This document shows, piece by piece, positions 1-5,877 of a stretch of 6,047 nucleotides of DNA. The notes under the pieces were generated by a model, which saw nothing but the letters and a program-made list of their open reading frames with translations, was not told the origin of the DNA and did no database searches. The position numbers and the translations under genes were made by a program. Positions within the stretch are counted from its first letter, which is position 1. Every line of letters starts with the position of its first letter. Source of the DNA: Treponema sp. (GTDB lineage: Bacteria; Spirochaetota; Spirochaetia; Treponematales; Treponemataceae); the NCBI GenBank assembly GCA_017613485.1, contig JAGADS010000132.1, positions 1-6,047 of the forward strand, read 5' to 3'.

Positions 1-14
1 AAAAATGCTCATTA

Positions 15-43
15 TTGATTTAATCCTCTGTATCTGATAATAT
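15..43 (+). promoter_or_regulatory. sigma-70-type promoter with extended -10, for the EIIC gene
   Basis: A -35-like TTGATT (15-20) is followed, after a 17-bp spacer, by a -10-like TAATAT (38-43). The -10 is preceded by TGA (35-37), which gives an extended -10 element. The expected start of transcription is near base 50, leaving a leader of about 25 nt before the ATG at 74. The leader carries a GGGGGA ribosome binding site at 65-70. Spacing and both boxes are seen in the sequence; activity is inferred. Confidence 0.6.
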
Positions 44-73
44 TCGGTTTTAATACAGTCTTTTGGGGGAAAT

Positions 74-1147
74 ATGAATAAATATGTAAAGCGCTATCTG
101 GTTGACGCTCTTGGTGGAATGGCCCATGGTCTTTTTGCATCCCTTCTTGTGGGAACAATAGTAAAGACACTCGGTCAGCTGATTTTGAAACTGGGAGAGA
201 ATCCCGTAGGAACTTTTTTTGTAGATGCAGGAACCTTTGCGTCTGATGCGGCTGTTGTCGGTGCTGCCATGGCAATTGCAATAGGATACGCACTCAAGGC
301 TCCGAAACTGGTGCTTTTTTCTCTTGCGGCTGTAGGTGCTGCATGTAACAAGCTCGGCGGTGCTGGTGGTCCTCTTGCGGTTCTTGTCATTGCGATAATA
401 GCCTGTGAGCTTGGAACTCTTGTAAGCGGTAAAACCAAGGTGGACATTCTTGTGACTCCTCTTGTAACGCTGATTTCCGGTGTCCTGCTTGCGGTTTTGT
501 GTGCAAAGTGGATTGGAATTGCGGCTTCTTCCATCGGTGACCTGATAATCTGGGCGACAAACCTTCATCCGTTTGTGATGGGAATCATCGTGTCCGTGGT
601 CGTGGGAGTTGTCCTGACTCTTCCAATTTCAAGTGCGGCAATATGTCATGCCTTCGGTCTTGTGGGGCTTGCGGGCGGTGCGGCTGTGGCTGGCTGCTCT
701 GCAAACATGATCGGTTTTGCAATAATGAGCTTCCGTGAAAACAAATGGGGCGGTCTTGTAAGTCAGGGGCTTGGAACCTCAATGCTTCAGATGCCCAACA
801 TCGTAAAGAATCCGCGTATCTGGCTTCCGGTAATCCTTTCCTCTGCAATAACAGGCCCTATATCAACATGCGTGTTCAAGCTTCAGATGAACGGTGCTCC
901 GGTTTCCTCTGGAATGGGAACATGCGGTTTTGTAGGTCAGATAGGAATGATAACAGGCTGGTATTCCCCGGTGGAGCAGGCAGTGGCTCAGGGTGCAAGC
1001 GCTGTCACTCCTGGTGTAATGGAATGGCTTGGCCTGATTCTTGTGAGCTTTGTCCTTCCCGGTATTTTGACATGGCTTTTCGGTCTTTTGTTCAGGAAAA
1101 TCGGCTGGATCAAGGACGGAGACCTGTATTTAGAGAGTTCAAAATAA
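74..1147 (+). CDS. Stand-alone PTS EIIC-type membrane protein (PTS_EIIC_2 family)
   Basis: This is a 357-residue, very hydrophobic, Gly/Ala-rich protein predicted to span the inner membrane about eight to ten times. I assign it to the PTS_EIIC_2 type of permease domain (PF13303) from its overall pattern: an N-terminal amphipathic stretch leading into the first membrane helix (about 10-38); a Gly-rich stretch at 186-216; the signature GTSMLQMPNIVKNPRIWLP at 234-252; and GMGTCGFVGQIG at 280-291. The C-terminus is a short charged cytosolic tail (341-357). Family members are thought to move sugars or related compounds with PTS phosphorylation, but substrates are poorly known. No EIIA or EIIB domain is fused and none is encoded nearby. 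The start is ATG at 74, with GGGGGA 4-5 nt upstream. The gene stands alone on the + strand and converges on the glycosidase-family gene. The family call is fairly sure; transport function and substrate are open. Confidence 0.88.
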   Translation: MNKYVKRYLVDALGGMAHGLFASLLVGTIVKTLGQLILKLGENPVGTFFVDAGTFASDAAVVGAAMAIAIGYALKAPKLVLFSLAAVGAACNKLGGAGGPLAVLVIAIIACELGTLVSGKTKVDILVTPLVTLISGVLLAVLCAKWIGIAASSIGDLIIWATNLHPFVMGIIVSVVVGVVLTLPISSAAICHAFGLVGLAGGAAVAGCSANMIGFAIMSFRENKWGGLVSQGLGTSMLQMPNIVKNPRIWLPVILSSAITGPISTCVFKLQMNGAPVSSGMGTCGFVGQIGMITGWYSPVEQAVAQGASAVTPGVMEWLGLILVSFVLPGILTWLFGLLFRKIGWIKDGDLYLESSK

Positions 1148-1212
1148 TCAAAGTAAGATATGGCCATACGGATTTGGATTTGCTGCTATGGTTCCGTTTC
1201 CGTGCGGCTTGA
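1148..1212. other. Convergent intergenic gap without a clear terminator
   Basis: These 65 bases separate the stops of two convergent genes. On the + strand a 7-bp stem with two G-U pairs can form between 1162-1168 and 1187-1193, with an 18-nt loop, but no run of T follows it. Short CGGA/TCCG repeats lie in the same stretch. I see no standard intrinsic terminator for either gene, so ending may depend on Rho or on collision. Confidence 0.4.
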
Positions 1213-2643
1213 TTAAAGCTTGTCGATCAGCATTGAGCATTTTCCGGAAGGAATCGGGAGCGTCTTTTTCTTCTGGTCAAGAATGTTGATCGTAAAGTAA
1301 TAGAGCTTCTCGCTTTCCATCTGGATTTCCCATCCACGTGAGCTTTTGTTGCTCAAAATCGTAATAAGGTTGCGTTTAAGTGACAGCTTTTCAATTCCCA
1401 TTATCTCAAGGTTCGGAATCACCCAGTCTACCGTTTTTCGTGGCAGGCTTATGTTAAGTCCGATGATGTTCTCTATCATGATTGCGATAGTTGAAAGTCC
1501 TATGAAATGCAGGAAACGCTTTCGCGGGAAGCTTGAGTCACCACGTAACTGAGCTGGACCTTCTTTTGTCGGAAGATATGCCTCGAACAAGTCTCCCTTT
1601 TGCTTTGAATCCAGCGGGCTTAATCCCTCAAGAATATAGTACATGTGGCGGATTGCACATTCGCGGGCAAAACCATAGTGCTGGTATTTTTCGAGTCCCT
1701 TAATCACCATGAAGTTGAACGGCGGGAATACAGAACCCTTGAATCCTTCTCCAGTCAGCTTGAAGTCCGGGTCATCTGCACTCAATGTCGGGAACGGATG
1801 GTCGGTTCCGAATGTCTTTGGTGAGCTTAAGTGTGCCACAAGAATCTCTGCCCTGTCTGCATTTGGAAGCTCGGCAAGCATAGGCCAGAATCCTGCGATT
1901 GTTTTTCTTGACAGACGTTTCTCGTCCTTGTCCAGGTCGTAGTAGAAGCCTGTATCTGAATCCCACATCAGCGAGTTGATTCTTGTCTTTAGGCTGAAGT
2001 ACATTTTCTTGTACTGGAAGCTTATGTCCTTGTCGTTGAGTATGTCTCCGAGTGCAGACATGTGTGCGGCGTTGATTGCCATGCAGCTGTTGAAGTCTAT
2101 GGGATAGTATGCACCTTTTCTTGGAGAATTGAACATGGTGGAGAAGGTATGCGGAACAGAGTAGAGTCCGTTCGGTTTCTTGAATGTGCGTTCAATCCAG
2201 CTCATGTAATTCTGGAGGATTGGCATTACTTCCTTGATGCGCCTTTTGTTTGCTGATTTGTGATAGAGGTTGAATTCCGCCCATGCAAAGAGAGGCAGGC
2301 CTACACCTTCCGGGTTGGTTTTGTCTGTGATGGGCTTGTTTGTCACGGCATCATACTTCCAGCGTATGGCACCGCTTTCTTCCTGACGGGCATAAAAATA
2401 GTCTATATTCTTGCTTGCGGGAAAATTCCTGTTTGAATAGACAAGGAAAAATGAGGAGAATATTGCTTCTGCCTGATCAAGTATGTACTTGTTGTGCGCA
2501 GGGTAAATGAAAAGACCGTCCGGGGATTTTTCTCCGGTTGAGGGGTCAATCCAGTAATCTGATAGCCAGTTCCAGGTCTTGTCATATATGTCCACAAAAT
2601 CCTGATCATAAAAATGAATCTTCGGAAAATCTCGTTTGTTCAC
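1213..2643 (-). CDS. Cytosolic six-hairpin glycosidase-family protein (GH63/GH37, MGH1-like)
   Basis: This 476-residue protein has the (alpha/alpha)6-barrel pattern of the trehalase/GH63 superfamily, including mannosylglycerate hydrolase-like proteins. Numbered from the GTG start, the hallmarks are: a Trp-rich N-terminal helix (24-33); QEESGAIRWKYD (87-98); a Pro-Leu-Phe-Ala-Trp-Ala helix (about 115-124); NSPR (172-175) followed by PIDFNS (181-186); WDSDTGFYYDLD (227-238); KGSVFPPFNFMVIKGLEKY (302-320), the counterpart of the family's RGPVWPP-N motif; and FEAYLP (353-358), whose Glu354 sits where the family's catalytic base is expected. Residues from about 400 on look beta-rich. The position before NSPR, normally the general-acid Asp, is Phe171. 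There is no signal peptide, so it should act in the cytosol. The GTG start is chosen because AGGAG lies 5 nt upstream; the longer frame to a TTG at 2751 has no ribosome site and runs across a TATAAT promoter. Substrate unknown; the enzyme may be inactive. Confidence 0.8.
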   Translation of the reverse strand: MNKRDFPKIHFYDQDFVDIYDKTWNWLSDYWIDPSTGEKSPDGLFIYPAHNKYILDQAEAIFSSFFLVYSNRNFPASKNIDYFYARQEESGAIRWKYDAVTNKPITDKTNPEGVGLPLFAWAEFNLYHKSANKRRIKEVMPILQNYMSWIERTFKKPNGLYSVPHTFSTMFNSPRKGAYYPIDFNSCMAINAAHMSALGDILNDKDISFQYKKMYFSLKTRINSLMWDSDTGFYYDLDKDEKRLSRKTIAGFWPMLAELPNADRAEILVAHLSSPKTFGTDHPFPTLSADDPDFKLTGEGFKGSVFPPFNFMVIKGLEKYQHYGFARECAIRHMYYILEGLSPLDSKQKGDLFEAYLPTKEGPAQLRGDSSFPRKRFLHFIGLSTIAIMIENIIGLNISLPRKTVDWVIPNLEIMGIEKLSLKRNLITILSNKSSRGWEIQMESEKLYYFTINILDQKKKTLPIPSGKCSMLIDKL

Positions 2644-2648
2644 AATTG

Positions 2649-2653
2649 CTCCT
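2649..2653 (-). promoter_or_regulatory. Ribosome binding site deciding the GTG start of the glycosidase-family gene
   Basis: On the - strand AGGAG is followed by 5 nt and GTG (2643-2641). No comparable site stands before the longer TTG start at 2751. A small hairpin (5-bp stem TCTGC/GCAGA, 5-nt loop, 2657-2671) sits directly upstream of this site and could modestly affect access. Confidence 0.7.
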
Positions 2654-2719
2654 AAGTCTGCCTGTAGCAGATGATTCGGAAGGACTTTTTTATTAAAAAA
2701 CGCTCCGTCGTCAATATAT

Positions 2720-2751
2720 ATTATATCATAATTTTTTAAAAAACGGTACAA
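2720..2751 (-). promoter_or_regulatory. Promoter of the glycosidase-family gene, extended -10 and long spacer
   Basis: The - strand carries a perfect TATAAT (2725-2720) preceded by TGA, an extended -10. A -35-like TTGTAC lies at 2751-2746, leaving a 20-bp spacer that contains the perfect dyad TTTTTTAAAAAA (2732-2743). Upstream (2752-2770) is an A/T-tract block resembling an UP element. Transcription would start near 2713, with a leader of about 70 nt before the GTG at 2643. The -10 is strong and seen directly. Whether the -35 is used, and whether the long spacer reflects MerR-type control, is inference. Confidence 0.65.
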
Positions 2752-2825
2752 TTTTAAAAAAAATTTTTCATGAATTTGCTGAAAATCTTGAATTCAGGCT
2801 GAATATTCATAAAAAAAGCGGAATT
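2752..2825 (-). other. AT-rich gap after the rsm22-like gene, only weak terminator signals
   Basis: Just after the rsm22-like stop the - strand reads GCTTTTTTT, but without a clear hairpin in front of the T run. Further on, ATGAAT and ATTCAT could pair around an inner CTGAA/TTCAG stem, followed shortly by eight T. The stems are short and AT-rich with large loops, so termination here would be weak. Some read-through from the der operon into the glycosidase-family gene is possible. Confidence 0.25.
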
Positions 2826-3977
2826 TCAGTCAAAAGTCACCATAAGTGCACCTGTTTTCCTGTCTTTTGGCACTTTTTCGGTGATTGCCGGAATCAAAAC
2901 ACAGCTTCCAGAGAACAGTTTCTTTTCGCTCAAGACTAGCAGAAGACCTTTTGGGGAACATGCATAGTAGCCTTTCCTGTTGTCTGGGAGCCGGATCAAG
3001 TCGCTTGTAATCCTTATGCTCATCATTCCCTCGGTTGTCTGGGGAAGGAGTGCCTTTTGATTTGTTACCGCAATAAACGACAGGACCGCCCTTTCCTTGG
3101 GGAGCCTTGCCTTTTCCGACAGTTTTTTCAGGGCATAGGGGGCCTGCTCGGTTGTGAATGCAAAATTGCACCATTTACCGCCCTTTTTTCCGTCCATGGG
3201 GCATGTCAGGCAGTGTGTGCAGGGAGAAACCGGGAAATAATCCGTCCGCATGAAAGAGTCACGCATCAGAGAGAGAAGCCTGGAGGAGGGTGGTGTGCCC
3301 GGTTCAATTACAAGAATTCTTGTGTCACTGTCTTTCTGCGCATAATCAAGAATGCCCTGAACATATTTTTTTGCAAGAAAATCAGGGGGCATCTTGTCTC
3401 CCTCTCGTATCTCGTTGAACACGTTTGCACAGCTTATGAAAGATGCCTTTTCCTTGATTGCAGTTCCAAAGTCTCCCTTTACGCGTACGATTTTCCATGG
3501 CTTTGAATTCAGTCTGGCGGAAACAGTTAAAAGCAGGTTTTCTCCGATAGAAAGTGCCTGCGATGAAATGTCAACACAGTACCATGTAAGTTCCCGTGAC
3601 CTGAGTTCAGGACGTGCAAGCATGATTGCGATGGGAACTGTAAGGGGACCGCTTCCGAGGTCAAGGCATACGGAGTTTTCCTTTAAATTGAAGAATTCAC
3701 GCGGCAGGTTAGAGAAAAGCCTTGTAAGACGGACAAGATTCCACCAGAGATAATAGTGAGTGTAGGCAGAAAGTGTTGCAGGCTGGTTCATGTATCCTAG
3801 TCTTCTGTCGGTTCTTTCGTCTGTGAGTGTGTGGCTTAGCTCCAGTATGTTCTTTGGAAGCATTGCCCTCTGCTTTGAGTTGAGCGGGTGAGTGGAGGAT
3901 ATGATCTTGTCAAATTCCGCAAGTATTTTTTTTGCTTCCGGTGGAATTGAAGATTCTGCAAGCAGCGAGTTTTTCAT
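2826..3977 (-). CDS. Rsm22-family methyltransferase-like protein (small ribosomal subunit)
   Basis: This 383-residue protein matches the Rsm22/METTL17 family (PF09243), which associates with the small ribosomal subunit and has a Rossmann methyltransferase fold. Evidence in order: TDERTDRRLGYMNQPATLSA (52-71) followed by YTHYYLWWNLVRL (72-84), close to the family's R-x-x-Y-M-x-x-P ... Y-x-x-x-W-N-L block; LDLGSGPLTVP (105-115), the SAM-binding motif I; VDIS (135-138), the acidic end of strand 2; and CANVFNEI (183-190), at the motif IV position. A cysteine cluster at 253, 256, 259 and 270, ending in WCNF, resembles the iron-sulfur-binding motif known in METTL17/Rsm22. Residues 300-383 form a beta-rich C-terminal part. 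The ATG lies 6 nt after the merR stop; its AAGGAA ribosome site overlaps the end of merR, so translation is likely coupled. Whether it methylates RNA or acts as an assembly factor is unknown. Confidence 0.83.
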   Translation of the reverse strand: MKNSLLAESSIPPEAKKILAEFDKIISSTHPLNSKQRAMLPKNILELSHTLTDERTDRRLGYMNQPATLSAYTHYYLWWNLVRLTRLFSNLPREFFNLKENSVCLDLGSGPLTVPIAIMLARPELRSRELTWYCVDISSQALSIGENLLLTVSARLNSKPWKIVRVKGDFGTAIKEKASFISCANVFNEIREGDKMPPDFLAKKYVQGILDYAQKDSDTRILVIEPGTPPSSRLLSLMRDSFMRTDYFPVSPCTHCLTCPMDGKKGGKWCNFAFTTEQAPYALKKLSEKARLPKERAVLSFIAVTNQKALLPQTTEGMMSIRITSDLIRLPDNRKGYYACSPKGLLLVLSEKKLFSGSCVLIPAITEKVPKDRKTGALMVTFD

Positions 3978-3983
3978 GTCACT

Positions 3984-4313
3984 TTATTCCTTTTTGCTTA
4001 TGTTCCTGATTTGAAGAAAAAGACTGTCCAGTTCCGCACGGCATTTCCTGATTGCAAAGAGTGCCTTTTCCTTTGAGTTCTGGTCTCCCATTTCACGCAG
4101 GAGCTGTTCCTGTGCCCCCTGAATCGTAAAGTGCTTTGTATAGATCAGGTACTTGAGCCTGCATATTATGTCAATCTCACGCTGGGTGTATACACGGTGT
4201 CCCCCTGAGTCTTTCTGCGGATTGAAAATGCTCACGTTGTCTTCCCAGTAACGCAGTATATGAGGCTTGATTCCTGTGATTGTCTCTACTTCTCCAATCG
4301 TGTACTGAGCCAA
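3984..4313 (-). CDS. Small MerR-type DNA-binding protein
   Basis: The 109-residue product (from the TTG start) opens with a MerR winged helix-turn-helix: YTIGEVETITGIKPHILRYW (residues 4-23), then GGHRVYTQREIDIICRLKYL (wing and second helix pair, about 36-55). A helical tail (about 70-109) rich in charged residues suits the usual antiparallel dimer coiled coil. There is no separate effector domain and no metal-binding cysteine pattern at the C-terminus, so it is a minimal member with unknown signal. Start choice: an ATG at 4337 lies inside der and has no ribosome site, while TTG at 4313 has AGGGAG 8 nt upstream and gives the N-terminus typical of the family. The ATG form would add eight residues. 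It lies between der and the rsm22-like gene in one operon; targets are unknown, and self-regulation of the operon or control of the nearby glycosidase promoter are options. Confidence 0.85.
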   Translation of the reverse strand: MAQYTIGEVETITGIKPHILRYWEDNVSIFNPQKDSGGHRVYTQREIDIICRLKYLIYTKHFTIQGAQEQLLREMGDQNSKEKALFAIRKCRAELDSLFLQIRNISKKE

Positions 4314-4315
4314 AA

Positions 4316-5857
4316 CTAGCGCTCCCTGTCCTGCCATTTCTGACGGCTTGCCTTCATCTCTATCTGAACCGGTATATGGTCAAATCCAAGATCCTCGCGG
4401 ACACGGTTCTTAAGGTATGTGACATAGCTTCCGGGCACGTTCTCCGGGCGTGTTGCAAAAATCAGGAAGTTCACGGGATTTACGCTTGTCTGTGTGATGT
4501 ACCTTACCTTAAAGTGGATTGCCTTTGTTGCAGGCGGCGGATATTTCTCCAGCCAGTCGTTTAGTGCGATGTTGAGTGTGGCGGTGTCGATCTTTCGTGT
4601 AAGCTGCTCAAACAGGGTAAGCGCTGTGTTCATCAGGTTCTTGAGACCGTCGTGGTTCTTTGCGCTGAGTGTCACTATCGGTGCCCACTGCATCTGCCCG
4701 AACATTGTGTGTATGTAGTCGAATGCCTTTTTCTGTGCCTTTGTGCTCTGGTCTTCCATCGTGTCCCATTTGTTAAGGATAAAGATGATTCCGCGTCCCC
4801 TCTCGTATGCAAGTGAGGTAATCTTCTTGTCCTGCTCTGTAAGGCCTTCCTGTGCGTCTATCATCAGGAACATGATGTCACATTCATCAAGTGTCTTTAT
4901 GGCACGGTTCACTGAATAATACTCGACGTTCTCCGTTACCTTGCTTTTGCGCCTTATTCCGGCTGTGTCCAGAATCTGAATGTCCCTGCCATTGTACCTG
5001 AAGCTTCCCTCAACTACATCGCGGGTTGTGCCTGCATAATCGCTTACTATGCTTGCCTCTGTATGTGTAAGTGCGTTGCTTAGCGTTGATTTTCCTGTAT
5101 TCGGTTTTCCCAGTATTGCAATGCGTATCGGCCTGTCTGTCTCTGAGCCTTCCGTTACCCTGCTGAAATCTAAGCCCTTTACCATTGCCTCTTCCAGCTG
5201 CGGCAGGTTGTCTCCGTGGCGTGCAGATATACATAAGAGCTCGTTGAATCCGAATTTCATGTAATTGTATGCGAGTGCCTCGTTTTTTCCGCCCTCTGTC
5301 TTGTTTACGGCGGCAATCAGTTTGCTCCAGTAGGGCCTTAGCTTTAGAATGAGCTCCTCGTCTTCGGCTGTAATCTCGGTGGCATCGAGAAGAAGGAGGA
5401 TTCTATCGGCACGATTGAGCATTTCCACGGTTTTTTCAACAACAAGGTCGTCCATCTCGCTTTCACGGCTCTTAAGGTCACGGGTAAGCTTGTAGCCTCC
5501 TGTGTCCATCAGATGAACTGGTTTTCCTGCTATAAAGCATGTGCCTTCAACCGGGTCTCGGGTTACGCCTGGGGTAGGGTCTGTGATTGCCCTTTTTGTG
5601 TGGGTAAGCGCGTTGAACAGAGTTGATTTTCCGACGTTGGGACGACCTGCAATCACTATGAGCGGAAGGTTAAAGTAAGTCTGGTCAGGGAAGAATTTCT
5701 GCTTCTCTGCCTTTCTCTGACTTTTCAGCTCTTCATCTTCAGTTCCTGCCTCTTTTTTCTGGGGCTGGAGTGCGGATACTATCTCTACTTCTTCTTCGCT
5801 CTTGGCAAGCGGCTTTGGTTTTGAAAAATCAGGCTTGCTCTTTTTCTTTTTTGCCAT
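4316..5857 (-). CDS. der: Ribosome assembly GTPase Der (EngA)
   Basis: Der has two tandem GTPase domains and a KH-like domain and is needed for late 50S subunit assembly. In this 513-residue protein, G domain 1 has G1 GRPNVGKS (71-78), PGVTRD (96-101), DTGG (118-121), NKTE (185-188) and SAR (211-213). G domain 2 has GKPNTGKST (250-258), AGTTRD (275-280), DTAG (297-300), NKWD (362-365) and SAK (398-400). The KH-like domain covers about 420-505. The first 60 residues are an extra Lys/Glu-rich, probably disordered tail absent from typical Der proteins of about 440-490 residues, which start right at G domain 1. The G4 motif of domain 1 has Glu in place of the usual Asp. The ATG has GGAG 4 nt upstream. 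It lies 20 nt after the upstream partial gene and leads the merR/rsm22-like genes; an internal promoter at 5987-6014 probably drives it. Confidence 0.97.
   Translation of the reverse strand: MAKKKKSKPDFSKPKPLAKSEEEVEIVSALQPQKKEAGTEDEELKSQRKAEKQKFFPDQTYFNLPLIVIAGRPNVGKSTLFNALTHTKRAITDPTPGVTRDPVEGTCFIAGKPVHLMDTGGYKLTRDLKSRESEMDDLVVEKTVEMLNRADRILLLLDATEITAEDEELILKLRPYWSKLIAAVNKTEGGKNEALAYNYMKFGFNELLCISARHGDNLPQLEEAMVKGLDFSRVTEGSETDRPIRIAILGKPNTGKSTLSNALTHTEASIVSDYAGTTRDVVEGSFRYNGRDIQILDTAGIRRKSKVTENVEYYSVNRAIKTLDECDIMFLMIDAQEGLTEQDKKITSLAYERGRGIIFILNKWDTMEDQSTKAQKKAFDYIHTMFGQMQWAPIVTLSAKNHDGLKNLMNTALTLFEQLTRKIDTATLNIALNDWLEKYPPPATKAIHFKVRYITQTSVNPVNFLIFATRPENVPGSYVTYLKNRVREDLGFDHIPVQIEMKASRQKWQDRER
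4322..4327 (-). promoter_or_regulatory. Ribosome binding site for merR embedded in the last codons of der
   Basis: AGGGAG on the - strand overlaps the der codons for Arg-Glu just before its TAG, and lies 8 nt from TTG (4313-4311). It supports the TTG start and suggests coupling: ribosomes ending der at 4316 reach the merR start 2 nt on. Confidence 0.6.
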
Positions 5858-5877
5858 GGCTCTCCACTGGGTTTTCG

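Noticed and set aside
50..568. A 172-codon open frame on the - strand opposite the EIIC gene
   Set aside because: Low-complexity Ser/Lys/Tyr/Cys-rich translation with no ribosome site; it is opposite a well-supported gene.
1162..1193. Stem-loop in the convergent gap as a terminator
   Set aside because: The stem has two G-U pairs and an 18-nt loop, and no T run follows on either strand.
745..1212. A 155-codon open frame on the + strand overlapping the EIIC gene
   Set aside because: It is a shadow of the EIIC gene in another frame; the translation is rich in Cys, Arg and Trp with no family pattern.
1160..1216. An 18-codon open frame (starting ATGGCCATA) in the convergent gap
   Set aside because: No good ribosome site, and its composition does not look coding; it overlaps the stop of the glycosidase-family gene.
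2657..2671. Small hairpin before the glycosidase-family ribosome site as a riboswitch or thermosensor
   Set aside because: A 5-bp stem that does not cover the ribosome site is too small, and the 70-nt leader shows no known riboswitch core.
2752..2811. Nested inverted repeats followed by eight T as an intrinsic terminator of the rsm22-like gene
   Set aside because: The stems are only 5-6 bp, AT-rich and separated by large loops; listed only as a weak signal in the gap description.
3057..3506. A 149-codon + strand frame opposite the rsm22-like gene
   Set aside because: Antisense shadow of a gene with clear family motifs; no promoter or ribosome site.
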